The notes below the pieces were generated by a model. The model was given only the letters and a program-made list of their open reading frames with translations. It did no database searches and was not told the origin of the DNA. Positions 45,769 to 54,100 of a stretch of DNA of 64,000 nucleotides are shown piece after piece. Position numbers and translations under genes: made by a program. Every line of letters begins with the position of its first letter. The stretch's first letter is position 1. Origin of the DNA: Xanthomonas fragariae (GTDB lineage: Bacteria; Pseudomonadota; Gammaproteobacteria; Xanthomonadales; Xanthomonadaceae); NCBI RefSeq assembly GCF_900183975.1, contig NZ_LT853882.1:186001-250000 (forward strand), in the 5' to 3' direction.

Positions 45769-47292
45769 ATGCGCCCTGGATTCCTCACGGTGCTAGTCCT
45801 GCTAGCACCGGCGTTGATCGCCCTGCCGGTCTTCGCCCAATCGGTTCTGACCCGCGACAATGGCGCAAAGGTCGGTGACAACCAGAATTCCCAGACCGCC
45901 GGTGCCACCGGCCCGACCCTGCTGCAGGACGTGCAGCTGATCCAGAAACTGCAGCGCTTCGATCGCGAGCGTATTCCCGAGCGCGTGGTGCATGCGCGCG
46001 GGACCGGCGTCAAGGGCGAATTCACCGCCACTGCCGATCTGTCCAACCTGACCAAGGCCAAGGTGTTCAGCTCCGGCGAAAAGATTCCGGTGTTCGTGCG
46101 CTTTTCCTCGGTTGTGCATGGCAACCACTCGCCGGAAACGCTGCGCGACCCGCACGGTTTCGCCACCAAGTTCTATACCAGCGAAGGCAACTGGGATCTG
46201 GTCGGCAACAACTTCCCGACCTTCTTCATCCGCGATGCGATCAAGTTTCCCGACATGGTCCACGCGTTCAAGCCGGACCCGCGCACCAACCTGGATGACG
46301 ATGCGCGTCGCTTCGATTTCTTCTCGCACGTGCCCGAGTCCACCCGCACGCTGACCCTGCTCTATTCCAACGAAGGCACCCCCGCCGGTTATCGCTTCAT
46401 GGATGGCAACGGCGTGCATGCCTACAAGCTGGTCAACGCGCAAGGCGAAGTGCATTACGTCAAGTTCCACTGGAAGACGCTGCAGGGCAGCAAGAACCTG
46501 GATCCCAAGCAGGTTGCCGCGGTTCAGGCCAAGGACTACAGCCACCTGACCAACGATCTGGTCGGCGCGATCAAGAAGGGCGATTACCCCAAATGGGATT
46601 TGTACCTGCAGGTGCTCAAGCCGGAAGACCTGGCCAAGTTCGATTTCGATCCGCTCGATGCCACCAAGATCTGGCCGGACGTGCCGGAGCAGAAGGTCGG
46701 CCAGATGGTGTTGAACAAAAACGTCGACAACTTCTTCCAGGAGACCGAGCAGGTGGCGATGGCGCCGGCCAACCTGGTGCCGGGCATCGAGCCTTCGGAA
46801 GATCGGCTGCTCCAGGGCCGTATTTTTTCCTATGCCGATGCCCAGCTGTATCGCATCGGCACCAACGGCCTGAGTCTGCCGGTAAACCGTCCGCGTGTGG
46901 CCGTCAACAACGGCAACCAGGATGGCCAAGCCAACACCGGCCACACCACCAGCGGCGTGAACTACGAGCCGAGCCGCCTGGAGCCGCGTCCGCAGGACAC
47001 CGCTGCGCGCTACCGCGCGTTGCCGCTGTCGGGTACCACCCAGCAGGCCAAGATCACTCGCGAACAGAACTTCAAGCAGGCCGGTGAGCTGTATCGGTCC
47101 TACAACAAGAAGGACCGCGCCGATCTGGTGCAGAGCTTCGGCGAGTCGCTAGCCACCACCGATACCGAGAGCAAGCATCTGGTGCTGTCGTTCCTGTACA
47201 AGGCCGACCCTGAGTACGGCACCGGGGTGACGCGCGTTGCCAAGGGCGATCTGGCCCGCGTCAAGCAGCTGGCCTCTACCCTGCAGGACTGA
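45769..47292 (+). CDS. katB: Periplasmic catalase KatB (clade 3, exported)
   Basis: 507 residues. A signal peptide (MRPGFLTVLVLLAPALIALP, cleavage near FAQS) precedes a heme catalase: VVHARGTGVKGEF with the distal His, VRFSSVVHGNHSPETLRDPH, FPTFFIRDAIKFPDMVHAFK, and the proximal-heme Tyr segment GRIFSYADAQLYRIG. It breaks down hydrogen peroxide in the periplasm. ATG 45769 starts the signal peptide; TTG 45742 would only add a polar tail. An ankyrin-repeat gene follows 59 bp later, as in the Pseudomonas katB-ankB operon. Confidence 0.93.
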   Translation: MRPGFLTVLVLLAPALIALPVFAQSVLTRDNGAKVGDNQNSQTAGATGPTLLQDVQLIQKLQRFDRERIPERVVHARGTGVKGEFTATADLSNLTKAKVFSSGEKIPVFVRFSSVVHGNHSPETLRDPHGFATKFYTSEGNWDLVGNNFPTFFIRDAIKFPDMVHAFKPDPRTNLDDDARRFDFFSHVPESTRTLTLLYSNEGTPAGYRFMDGNGVHAYKLVNAQGEVHYVKFHWKTLQGSKNLDPKQVAAVQAKDYSHLTNDLVGAIKKGDYPKWDLYLQVLKPEDLAKFDFDPLDATKIWPDVPEQKVGQMVLNKNVDNFFQETEQVAMAPANLVPGIEPSEDRLLQGRIFSYADAQLYRIGTNGLSLPVNRPRVAVNNGNQDGQANTGHTTSGVNYEPSRLEPRPQDTAARYRALPLSGTTQQAKITREQNFKQAGELYRSYNKKDRADLVQSFGESLATTDTESKHLVLSFLYKADPEYGTGVTRVAKGDLARVKQLASTLQD

Positions 47293-47351
47293 TCCATCCA
47301 ACGGCATCGCGGCCTGTGCCGCGGTGCCTCCTTCGTTTTCGGGAGAGCACG

Positions 47352-47927
47352 ATGCGCACCCTGTTGTTCCTGATGCTTGGCACCCTGTCTGCGGTTGCCG
47401 ATGCTGCCTCACCCGCGCCTGTACCCACCAGTGCCGCCAGCGTGGCCGCGACACCCGAGCAGATCAAGCTGCAGTTGCGCGAGTACTTCTTTGACGCTGC
47501 ACGCGAAGGCCGCCAGGACATGCTGGCCGAATTCATCCGCTCGCATTACGACCTCAACACCCGCGATGAGAAGGGCTACACCGCCTTGATCCTGGCTGCG
47601 TACCACGGCCAGCGCCCGGCGGTGGAACAGCTGCTCAGCGCCGGTGCCGACCCGTGCGCGCAGGACAAGCGTGGCAATACCGCGCTGATGGGCGCGATCT
47701 TCAAGGGCGAGCCGGGCATCGCCAGGCGCCTGATGCAGGCCCACTGCGCCCCGGACCAGCGCAACAATGCCGGCCAGACCGCGGCGATGTATGCGGCGCT
47801 GTTCCAGCGCACCGATGTGCTCAAGGATCTGGCCGCCAAGGGTGCAGACCTCAGCCTCAAGGACGGGCAGGGCAACGATGTGACCAAGCTGCAACGCGGC
47901 GACTTCGCCACCACGCCAGCGCGCTGA
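47352..47927 (+). CDS. ankB: Exported ankyrin-repeat protein AnkB-like
   Basis: 191 residues. Signal peptide MRTLLFLMLGTLSAVADAAS, then about four ankyrin repeats (EKGYTALILAAYHGQRPAVE, KRGNTALMGAIFKGEPGIAR, NAGQTAAMYAALFQRTDVLK). In Pseudomonas aeruginosa AnkB resides in the periplasm and supports KatB activity, and the same gene order here suggests the same job. ATG 47352 has a good GGGAGAG ribosome site and starts a signal peptide. Expected to be co-transcribed with katB. Confidence 0.88.
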   Translation: MRTLLFLMLGTLSAVADAASPAPVPTSAASVAATPEQIKLQLREYFFDAAREGRQDMLAEFIRSHYDLNTRDEKGYTALILAAYHGQRPAVEQLLSAGADPCAQDKRGNTALMGAIFKGEPGIARRLMQAHCAPDQRNNAGQTAAMYAALFQRTDVLKDLAAKGADLSLKDGQGNDVTKLQRGDFATTPAR

Positions 47928-48579
47928 GCGCGTCCGTGAGGCCTGGGCACCGCACGTATGCGCCTTGCAATGCTGTCACCGTCTTAAGGCTCCCTTACCG
48001 CGCGTTGCCCCAGCGTCGCCGCTGCATGTGCCGTAGCGCGTCGTGCAGCGACCTTCAACGACCTCCACGCTAGCTGCACCAGACGCGTAGCGATGACCGC
48101 AGCGCCTTTTAGTAGATGAGCCATCGCCCAGCTCACACTCATCGATAGCACCGGATCCGCGATGGGTGGGCCCGACTCTGCCAGGTAGCTAATATGCACC
48201 GGCAACCACCAGCTTACTGACGACAACATGCTTTCGCCGGTTGTCAGTTATCGGCCACGCCATATATTCCGCATCCTCGGCCTTAAGATCGGTGGTCGCC
48301 CGCTACCCGTCGAATGGGCCTCTCGGTGACCCTAAAGACACATTTTTCACGCCGCCGGTATTCCGCCACAGGTGCGTTGGAACTCAGGCGGCAGCGCTAA
48401 TTTTTCTGCCGCTACGTCAGGAGTTTTCTGACGCGCAAACCTTTGTGCGCCAAGGGTTTGACATAAAACTGAGCGCGCGCTGACTTATGTGGAATTCGTT
48501 GAAAAAAAGCGCAGAAAACAGTTCAAGAAAGCGCGGGGAACGCCGATGCTGAAGCTAACGTAGCCTAGAACCCCCGACC
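47928..48579. other. Long intergenic region after ankB
   Basis: About 650 bases without a supported gene. The few open frames (for example plus strand 48241-48483) lack ribosome sites and show no family resemblance. The right third (48400-48560) is AT-richer and probably holds the promoter of the small membrane-protein gene at 48580. No tRNA, clear repeat or mobile-element end was seen. Confidence 0.5.
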
Positions 48580-48804
48580 ATGAAGCTAGATCCTTCCATT
48601 CTTTTTTTAATGTCTCTGCTGGCCATGGTGCTGTGCACCGCCACTGCCGTTGCGGCGTTGATGTTCGGTCAGATGCACGTGCTGGCCACATCGTGGAGCT
48701 TTTACACGGTGATGGGCACCGCCCTGATCACGCTGGCCGCCTCGTTCCACGCCCTCGGCAAGCCGCCGAGCGTCGAAGAGCGTGTGGGTCTGCGTAACGC
48801 GTAA
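48580..48804 (+). CDS. Small two-helix membrane protein
   Basis: 74 residues: MKLDPSILFLMSLLAMVLCT starts a first membrane helix, and WSFYTVMGTALITLAASFHA forms a second; the tail GKPPSVEERVGLRNA is polar and charged. ATG 48580 follows an upstream AT-rich region. Unknown family; single gene. It lies about 100 bp before an insertion sequence, which does not interrupt it. Confidence 0.6.
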   Translation: MKLDPSILFLMSLLAMVLCTATAVAALMFGQMHVLATSWSFYTVMGTALITLAASFHALGKPPSVEERVGLRNA

Positions 48805-48942
48805 CTGCAGGTGTCGTCCAGCCGTAGCGCCTGCGCTTTTCAAGCACTGAATGAAAGAAGCTGCGCGCGCAACAACGGCAGCGGTGATGCGATTTGCTAA
48901 GAACCTGTTCACGATCTTTCCTGATTGGTGCAGACTCTGCGG

Positions 48943-49323
48943 ATGCGCCAAAAAACCTATCCGAGCGACATGAGCCGGGAGCGTTTCGAACACATCCTCC
49001 CGATCCTGGAACAAGCGCGCAAGCGCACCAAGCCACGCCGAGTGGATATGTATGAGGTGTGGTGCGCAGTGTTGTACGTGCTGCGAACCGGTTGCCAATG
49101 GCGAGCGCTACCCAGCGACTTTCCGAAGTGGCGGACCGTGCACGCGTACTTTGCCAAGTGGAGCGAGTGCGACGATGAAGGAGTGAGCCTGCTGGAGCGG
49201 GCGCTCAAAAAATCAGGTTGGCGTGGCCCGCCAGAAACAGGAGCGCAACATCTTCAGCAGGTTCTTGATCGTGGACGCGCAGAGCGTCAAGAACACGGAC
49301 ACAGCCGGGCAAAAGGGATATGA
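48943..49323 (+). CDS. IS427-like transposase, first frame
   Basis: N-terminal transposase part of about 126 codons: MRQKTYPSDMSRERFEHILP, then VDMYEVWCAVLYVLRTGCQW and LPSDFPKWRTVHAYFAKWSE, the DUF4096-like DNA-binding region. At LLERALKKSG (A6 run at 49205-49210) the family sequence continues in the +1 frame, so everything after that in this frame is not family-like. Ribosomal slippage at the A-run is the usual way to make the full protein. Confidence 0.85.
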   Translation: MRQKTYPSDMSRERFEHILPILEQARKRTKPRRVDMYEVWCAVLYVLRTGCQWRALPSDFPKWRTVHAYFAKWSECDDEGVSLLERALKKSGWRGPPETGAQHLQQVLDRGRAERQEHGHSRAKGI

Positions 49324-49741
49324 CGCGGGCAAAAAGGTGTCGGGCATCAAGCGGCATATCGCTGTTGATACCCAGGGGTTGCCCCATGCCATCGCGGTGA
49401 CGACGGCGGAGGTGACCGACCGCAAAGGTGCGCTGCAGGCGCTGGAGCGCTGTCAGTCAAACTTGACGCATGTACAAAGCCTGCTGTGCGACAGTGGTTA
49501 CACCGGAGTACCGTTTGCCGAAGGCGTACGAGAGATTCTAGGCGAGCAGCTCACGGTGCAGATTGCCAAGCGCAGCGAACTGCACACCTTCAAGGTCATG
49601 CCCAAGCGCTGGATCGTCGAGCGCAGTTTTGCCTGGCTGGAGAAAAACCGAAGGCTGTGGAAGAACTGCGAGCGCAAACTCAACACCAGCTTGCAGTTCA
49701 TCCATCTGGCCTTCTTGGCGCTTCTACTCAAAAGATCGTGA
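49223..49741 (+). CDS. IS427-like transposase, second frame
   Basis: Catalytic half: FLIVDAQSVKNTDTAGQKGY with the first Asp, GIKRHIAVDTQGLPHAIAVT, LLCDSGYTGVPFAEGVREIL with the second Asp, and KRWIVERSFAWLEKNRRLWK with the Glu. It lies in the +1 frame of the upstream part and has no credible start of its own, so expression depends on frameshifting near 49205-49210. All three catalytic residues are present. Confidence 0.85.
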   Translation: MARQKQERNIFSRFLIVDAQSVKNTDTAGQKGYDAGKKVSGIKRHIAVDTQGLPHAIAVTTAEVTDRKGALQALERCQSNLTHVQSLLCDSGYTGVPFAEGVREILGEQLTVQIAKRSELHTFKVMPKRWIVERSFAWLEKNRRLWKNCERKLNTSLQFIHLAFLALLLKRS

Positions 49742-49967
49742 ACAGGCTCTAAGACGCGCCACCAGGGGAACTCACGAGCGCGCGTCCTGCTCGCATCTGG
49801 CCAGTTGGTACACGTCGATTACGTAGCGCATCGAGCAGGTGATCACGCAGCGGGACAGGTAGCTAAGAGACTCCGTGCCGGTCACACTGCCGCAGCGTCA
49901 TCGGCGCCCGTGTAAGCTGTTGATCCTGCTTCGCATTCAATAGCCGCTTACTGCGGCCGCTCTGCCG

Positions 49968-50972
49968 ATGACTGCTTCCGCCGATCGCTACGCCACCTCA
50001 CTGCGCCTGTCTGTCGCCCCGATGATGGACTGGACCGACCGGCATTGCCGGGTGTTCCATCGCCTGTTGGCGCCGTCTGCGCGCCTTTATACCGAAATGG
50101 TGCACGCCAATGCGGTGATCCACGGCGATCGCACGCGGCTGATCGGCTTCGATCCGGTCGAGCACCCGCTCGCCCTGCAATTAGGTGGCAGCGAGCCTGC
50201 CCTTCTCGCGCAGGCCGCCGCGATCGCGCAGGAATGGGGCTACGACGAGATCAATCTCAATTGCGGCTGCCCGTCCGATCGCGTGCAGGCCGGGCGCTTC
50301 GGCGCCTGCCTGATGCGCGAGCCGGCGCTGGTGGCCGACTGTGTTGCCGCCATGTGCGCGGCCACCACGCTGCCGATCACGGTCAAATGCCGCCTTGGCG
50401 TGGACGGCGATGACGACTACGCAGCGTTTGCCAACTTTGCCGACCAAGTGGTCGCGGCCGGCGCGGCCTTGGTGGTGGTGCACGCCCGTAATGCCTGGTT
50501 GAAGGGCTTGTCGCCGAAGGAAAACCGCGAAGTTCCACCGCTGCGCTACGACTGGGCTTACCGCCTCAAGCTGGAGCTGCCAAGCCTGCCGGTGGTACTC
50601 AATGGCGGCATCGCCGCCGTTGCTACCGCGCTGGCGCATCTGCGGCACACCGACGGCGTCATGCTGGGCCGCGCTGCCTACCATGATCCCTACGTGCTGC
50701 ACTGTCTGGATGCAGCGTTGAACCAGCGCCCGGAACAATCGCGCGCATCATTGCTGCGCGCACTGCAGCCGTACGTGCAATCCCAGCTGGAACAGGGCCT
50801 GGCCTTGAAGCACATCACCCGGCATGTGCTGGGGCTGTTCCATGGGCAGCCGGGCGGACGGGCGTTTCGGCAAATACTGAGCGAGGGCGCACATCGCCCG
50901 GACGCTGGCTGGGAACTGGTCGAGCAGGCCTTGCAGCGCACCGACTCCCATGCCTGGCGTGTCGTTGCCTGA
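49968..50972 (+). CDS. dusA: tRNA-dihydrouridine(20/20a) synthase DusA
   Basis: 334-residue FMN-dependent enzyme that reduces uridine in the tRNA D-loop. SVAPMMDWTDRHCRVFHRLL at the N-terminus is the DusA signature; the catalytic Cys is in INLNCGCPSDRVQAGRFGAC; KCRLGVD and VVVHARNAWLKGLSPKENRE follow, and the FMN phosphate site VVLNGGIA near the C-terminal half. ATG 49968 gives the family start. Stand-alone gene 216 bp downstream of an IS. Confidence 0.95.
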   Translation: MTASADRYATSLRLSVAPMMDWTDRHCRVFHRLLAPSARLYTEMVHANAVIHGDRTRLIGFDPVEHPLALQLGGSEPALLAQAAAIAQEWGYDEINLNCGCPSDRVQAGRFGACLMREPALVADCVAAMCAATTLPITVKCRLGVDGDDDYAAFANFADQVVAAGAALVVVHARNAWLKGLSPKENREVPPLRYDWAYRLKLELPSLPVVLNGGIAAVATALAHLRHTDGVMLGRAAYHDPYVLHCLDAALNQRPEQSRASLLRALQPYVQSQLEQGLALKHITRHVLGLFHGQPGGRAFRQILSEGAHRPDAGWELVEQALQRTDSHAWRVVA

Positions 50973-51254
50973 GCATCGGCCCGCGGCTCGCATGACCTGA
51001 ACAGGTGACCGGATTACTGCGTTTGCACTAGCTATTCGCGAGCAGGCGCGTCCGGAACAGTGAGCGTGCACGGGGCCTGCGGCCTCAATTGATATTTATT
51101 TCACTGAATGGCGTTAACACGAAGCCAAAAAGTTCAGATCGGATTCACCCCGAAAAATCAAGAATTTGGCGTAATCCTGGGCCCGATCACCGCAAAACGC
51201 GTGGGCGGTTTCACGAATTTTGAATGTTGCTGAACAACCCGCTAGGATTCGTTT

Positions 51255-51614
51255 GTGACTCTACCGCCCTGCCGCGCTCGCCATGTTGCTCTGGTCGCCC
51301 TCTGGGTTGCCATGGCCGCGCCGCTGGCGTGGAGCCAGGGATATCCAATGCCGCAGGGTGGCCGCGAGTCGTTGCCACCGTCTGCGCGTGGAAACAGCCG
51401 CACACTGTCGGATACCATTCGGCACGTGCAGCGGTCTACCGGTGGACAGATTCTCGGAGCCGAGCGGGTGCCTTTCGACGGCGGCAATCTAAACCGGGTC
51501 AAGTACATGAAGGACGGACGCGTGCACACCGTGTACGAGTCGGAGCAGATGCAGGCCCCGCCGCCGCGTAGTTCGGCGCCACCAGACGCGCCACCACGCG
51601 ACGATAACCAGTGA
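51255..51614 (+). CDS. Exported PepSY-like protein upstream of phoP
   Basis: 119 residues from GTG 51255. A signal peptide (VALVALWVAMAAPLAWSQGY) precedes a short domain (LSDTIRHVQRSTGGQILGAE, then NRVKYMKDGRVHTVYES) with the helix-strand pattern of PepSY-like sensors, and a Pro-rich tail. It ends 71 bp before phoP, and such a small exported protein in front of a two-component pair is a common arrangement in this genus, so it may modulate the kinase. That role is inference. Confidence 0.75.
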   Translation: MTLPPCRARHVALVALWVAMAAPLAWSQGYPMPQGGRESLPPSARGNSRTLSDTIRHVQRSTGGQILGAERVPFDGGNLNRVKYMKDGRVHTVYESEQMQAPPPRSSAPPDAPPRDDNQ

Positions 51615-51685
51615 ACGTAGATAGTTCTGCGTTCAGTCTCATAAATCCCCAGGCCATCGGCCGACAACGTAATTAGGGAGCGTGC

Positions 51686-52369
51686 ATGCGTATTCTTTTG
51701 GTCGAAGACGAAGCTCCGCTGCGCGAGACTCTCGCCGCGCGTCTGAAGCGTGAAGGCTTTGCAGTCGACGCTGCACAGGACGGCGAAGAGGGGCTGTACA
51801 TGGGCCGCGAAGTGCCATTCGACGTCGGCATCATCGACCTCGGCCTGCCCAAGATGTCGGGCATGGAGCTGATCAAGGCGCTGCGCGACGAGGGCAAGAA
51901 ATTTCCGGTGCTGATTTTGACGGCGCGTTCGAGCTGGCAGGACAAGGTCGAAGGCCTCAAGCAGGGTGCCGACGATTACCTAGTCAAGCCGTTCCACGTA
52001 GAAGAGCTGCTGGCGCGCGTTAACGCGCTGTTGCGGCGTGCGGCCGGCTGGAGCAAGCCGACGTTGGAGTGTGGCCCGGTGGCACTGGATCTGGCAGCGC
52101 AGACGGTTAGCGTCAATGGTGCCAACGTCGACCTGACCAGCTACGAGTATAAGGTGCTCGAATATCTGATGATGCATGCGGGCGAGTTAGTCTCCAAGGC
52201 TGACCTGACCGAGCACATCTATCAGCAGGATTTCGATCGCGATTCGAATGTGCTGGAAGTGTTCATCGGTCGCCTGCGCAAGAAGCTCGACCCCGATGGT
52301 GAGCTCAAGCCGATCGAGACCGTACGCGGTCGCGGCTACCGCTTCGCCATCCCGCGCACCGAAGGCTGA
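51686..52369 (+). CDS. phoP: PhoP-like response regulator
   Basis: 227 residues of the OmpR/PhoB class. Receiver: MRILLVEDEAPLRETLAARL, phospho-Asp in VGIIDLGLPKMSG, TARSSWQDKVEGLKQGADDY, Lys in VKPFHVEELLARV. C-terminal winged helix: LTSYEYKVLEYLMMHAGELV and VLEVFIGRLRKKLDPDG, ending GRGYRFAIP. ATG 51686 after a GGGAG ribosome site. The kinase gene follows 29 bp later. PhoP is the closest match by overall sequence; Xanthomonas PhoP controls magnesium, acid and virulence responses. Confidence 0.88.
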   Translation: MRILLVEDEAPLRETLAARLKREGFAVDAAQDGEEGLYMGREVPFDVGIIDLGLPKMSGMELIKALRDEGKKFPVLILTARSSWQDKVEGLKQGADDYLVKPFHVEELLARVNALLRRAAGWSKPTLECGPVALDLAAQTVSVNGANVDLTSYEYKVLEYLMMHAGELVSKADLTEHIYQQDFDRDSNVLEVFIGRLRKKLDPDGELKPIETVRGRGYRFAIPRTEG

Positions 52370-52398
52370 CTCTGCGCGTCGGCAAACAGGAAGGCAGG

Positions 52399-53814
52399 GT
52401 GGCGGTGCGCTCCAAGTGGTATAAACGCTGGCGTCCGCGATCCCTGCAGGCCCGCCAGCTACTTGCCGCGAGCCTCAGTCTTGTGGCCTTCCTGGCGCTG
52501 GCAGGCTACGCGCTGGATGTGGCGTTTGCGGACACCGCAGAAAAGAACCTGCGCGAGCGGCTGAAGAACTACGCCTCGGCGTACGCCGCCAATATCGATT
52601 TCGTGCGCGACGGCTCGCTGTATATCGGTGGACAACCGCCCGATCCGCGTTTCGACGTCCCCGGTGGCGGGCTGTATGTCGAGGTGGTGCGCCCGGACGA
52701 AAGCTGGACCTCGATGTCGGCTGAAGGCCCGAACATTCCGCACGGGCGCATGCTTGAGCCGCGCCAGGAAGAGTTTATCGGTCCGTTGGAAATGACCCAG
52801 ATCGACGGCAGCCTGGGCCAGCTCTATCGCTACGGCCTGGGCGTGAGCTATGTCGAACGCGAACACGGCGGCGAGATCCCGTACACCATCTATGTAATGG
52901 AAGACGCGCGTTCGATGGGCGCGCAGCTGCGCGTGTTCCGTGGCGCGGTGTGGTTTTATCTCGGCAGCGCCGGAGTGGTGCTGCTGGTGCTGCAGGCCTT
53001 CATTCTGCAGTGGAGCCTGCGTCCGTTGCGGCGGGTCATCAACGAGTTGACCAAGGTGCAACGCGGCGAAATCCAGCGCATGAGCGAGCAGCATCCGCGC
53101 GAACTGGAACCACTGACCGAGAGCATCAACGCCTTCATCGAAAGTGAGCGCGATAACCTGGATCGCCAGCGCAACACTCTGGCCGATCTGGCGCATAGCC
53201 TCAAGACGCCGATCGCGGTGCTGCGTACGCAACTGGATAGCGGTTCGTCCGAGCGCGATCTGCACGACGAAATGGACGTGCAACTGCGCCGCATGAACGA
53301 TCTGGTGTCCTACCAACTCGCACGTGCCGCTTCGAGTGGTCACAAGCTGTTCGCCGCGCCGTTGCCGATCGAACCGACCGCCGAAGAAATCGTACGTGGG
53401 TTGGAAAAGGTGTATTCGGTCAAAGGCGTGCTGTGCGAATTCGATATCTCGCCCGATGCGCGTTTTCACGGTGAGCCGGGCGATCTGCAGGAGCTGCTCG
53501 GCAACCTGCTGGAAAACGGCTTCAAATGGGCGCGCAGCCGCGTACTGTTGACCGCGCAGCCGGGCCCGACCACCGGCAACCGTCGCGCTGGCCTGATCCT
53601 GTCGGTGGAAGACGACGGCCCTGGCATCGCGCCGGAAGATGTGGCAAAGATTCTGCAACGTGGCGTGCGCGGCGATGAGCGCGTGCAAGGCCACGGCATC
53701 GGCATGTCGATTGTGCAGGACCTGATCAAGGCTTACCGCGGCGAACTGCAGGTGGTGCGCTCGCAGGAACTGGGCGGCGCCCGCTTCAACGTCACCCTGC
53801 CGCCGGGACTGTGA
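52399..53814 (+). CDS. phoQ: PhoQ-like sensor histidine kinase
   Basis: 471 residues. Two membrane helices (about 16-38 and 175-197) enclose a periplasmic sensor of about 135 residues (AANIDFVRDGSLYIGGQPPD onward) that is not obviously the enterobacterial PhoQ acidic-patch domain. HAMP-like linker, then H-box LADLAHSLKTPIAVLRTQLD, N-box ELLGNLLENGFKWA, G1 VEDDGPGIAPED and GHGIGMSIVQDLI. GTG 52399 is chosen since the next in-frame start loses the first helix. Partner of the upstream regulator. Confidence 0.88.
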   Translation: MAVRSKWYKRWRPRSLQARQLLAASLSLVAFLALAGYALDVAFADTAEKNLRERLKNYASAYAANIDFVRDGSLYIGGQPPDPRFDVPGGGLYVEVVRPDESWTSMSAEGPNIPHGRMLEPRQEEFIGPLEMTQIDGSLGQLYRYGLGVSYVEREHGGEIPYTIYVMEDARSMGAQLRVFRGAVWFYLGSAGVVLLVLQAFILQWSLRPLRRVINELTKVQRGEIQRMSEQHPRELEPLTESINAFIESERDNLDRQRNTLADLAHSLKTPIAVLRTQLDSGSSERDLHDEMDVQLRRMNDLVSYQLARAASSGHKLFAAPLPIEPTAEEIVRGLEKVYSVKGVLCEFDISPDARFHGEPGDLQELLGNLLENGFKWARSRVLLTAQPGPTTGNRRAGLILSVEDDGPGIAPEDVAKILQRGVRGDERVQGHGIGMSIVQDLIKAYRGELQVVRSQELGGARFNVTLPPGL

Positions 53815-53895
53815 CCGTTATGCGTGGCCCGATGAACCAGTGGCCACTGTCGCCTCGGGTTCCGACAACCGTTTACCGCCTCACGTGTTGGCCTG

Positions 53896-54066
53896 ATTGA
53901 CGTTGCAGTCGAACAAGCGCAGCGGCTGAAGAATCGCGATTACCCGGTGCTCACCAATTACCGCGGCCTGTTCGGTGGGCTGCTGAGTCGATTATGGGGA
54001 TTGTCGCCAGTGCAATTGGAGCGGGTATTTCCGGGGGACAAGCCGCGCGATCCTGGGTTGGTTTGA
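53896..54066 (+). pseudogene. C-terminal remnant of a DUF1501 protein
   Basis: Fifty-odd codons (EQAQRLKNRDYPVLTNYRG, then LLSRLWGLSPVQLERVFPGD) followed by TGA 54064 match the end of DUF1501 (exported sulfatase-like) proteins, where a conserved Tyr-Arg and VFPG occur. No start and no upstream part exist; the preceding 80 bases after phoQ are non-coding. The remnant ends 35 bp before IS copy C, so the element or a rearrangement probably removed the rest. Confidence 0.65.
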
Positions 54067-54100
54067 AGATGTGCAGTGAAGTGATGTAGATCGATAGCCA

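Larger units (their letters stand above)
48901..49749 (+). mobile_element. IS5-family (IS427-like) insertion sequence
   Basis: 849-bp element with near-perfect ends: GAACCTGTTCACGATCTTT (left) and GAGCCTGTTCACGATCTTT (right, reverse complement). TAA duplications flank it at 48898-48900 and 49750-49752. It carries two overlapping frames that together form one transposase, as usual in the IS427 group. Different family branch from the elements at 21923 and 32094. Both end repeats and target duplication are intact, so it may be the youngest or most active IS here. Confidence 0.92.

Noticed and set aside
48241..48483. 80-codon plus-strand frame in the gap after ankB
   Set aside because: No ribosome site, odd composition, no resemblance to a protein family.
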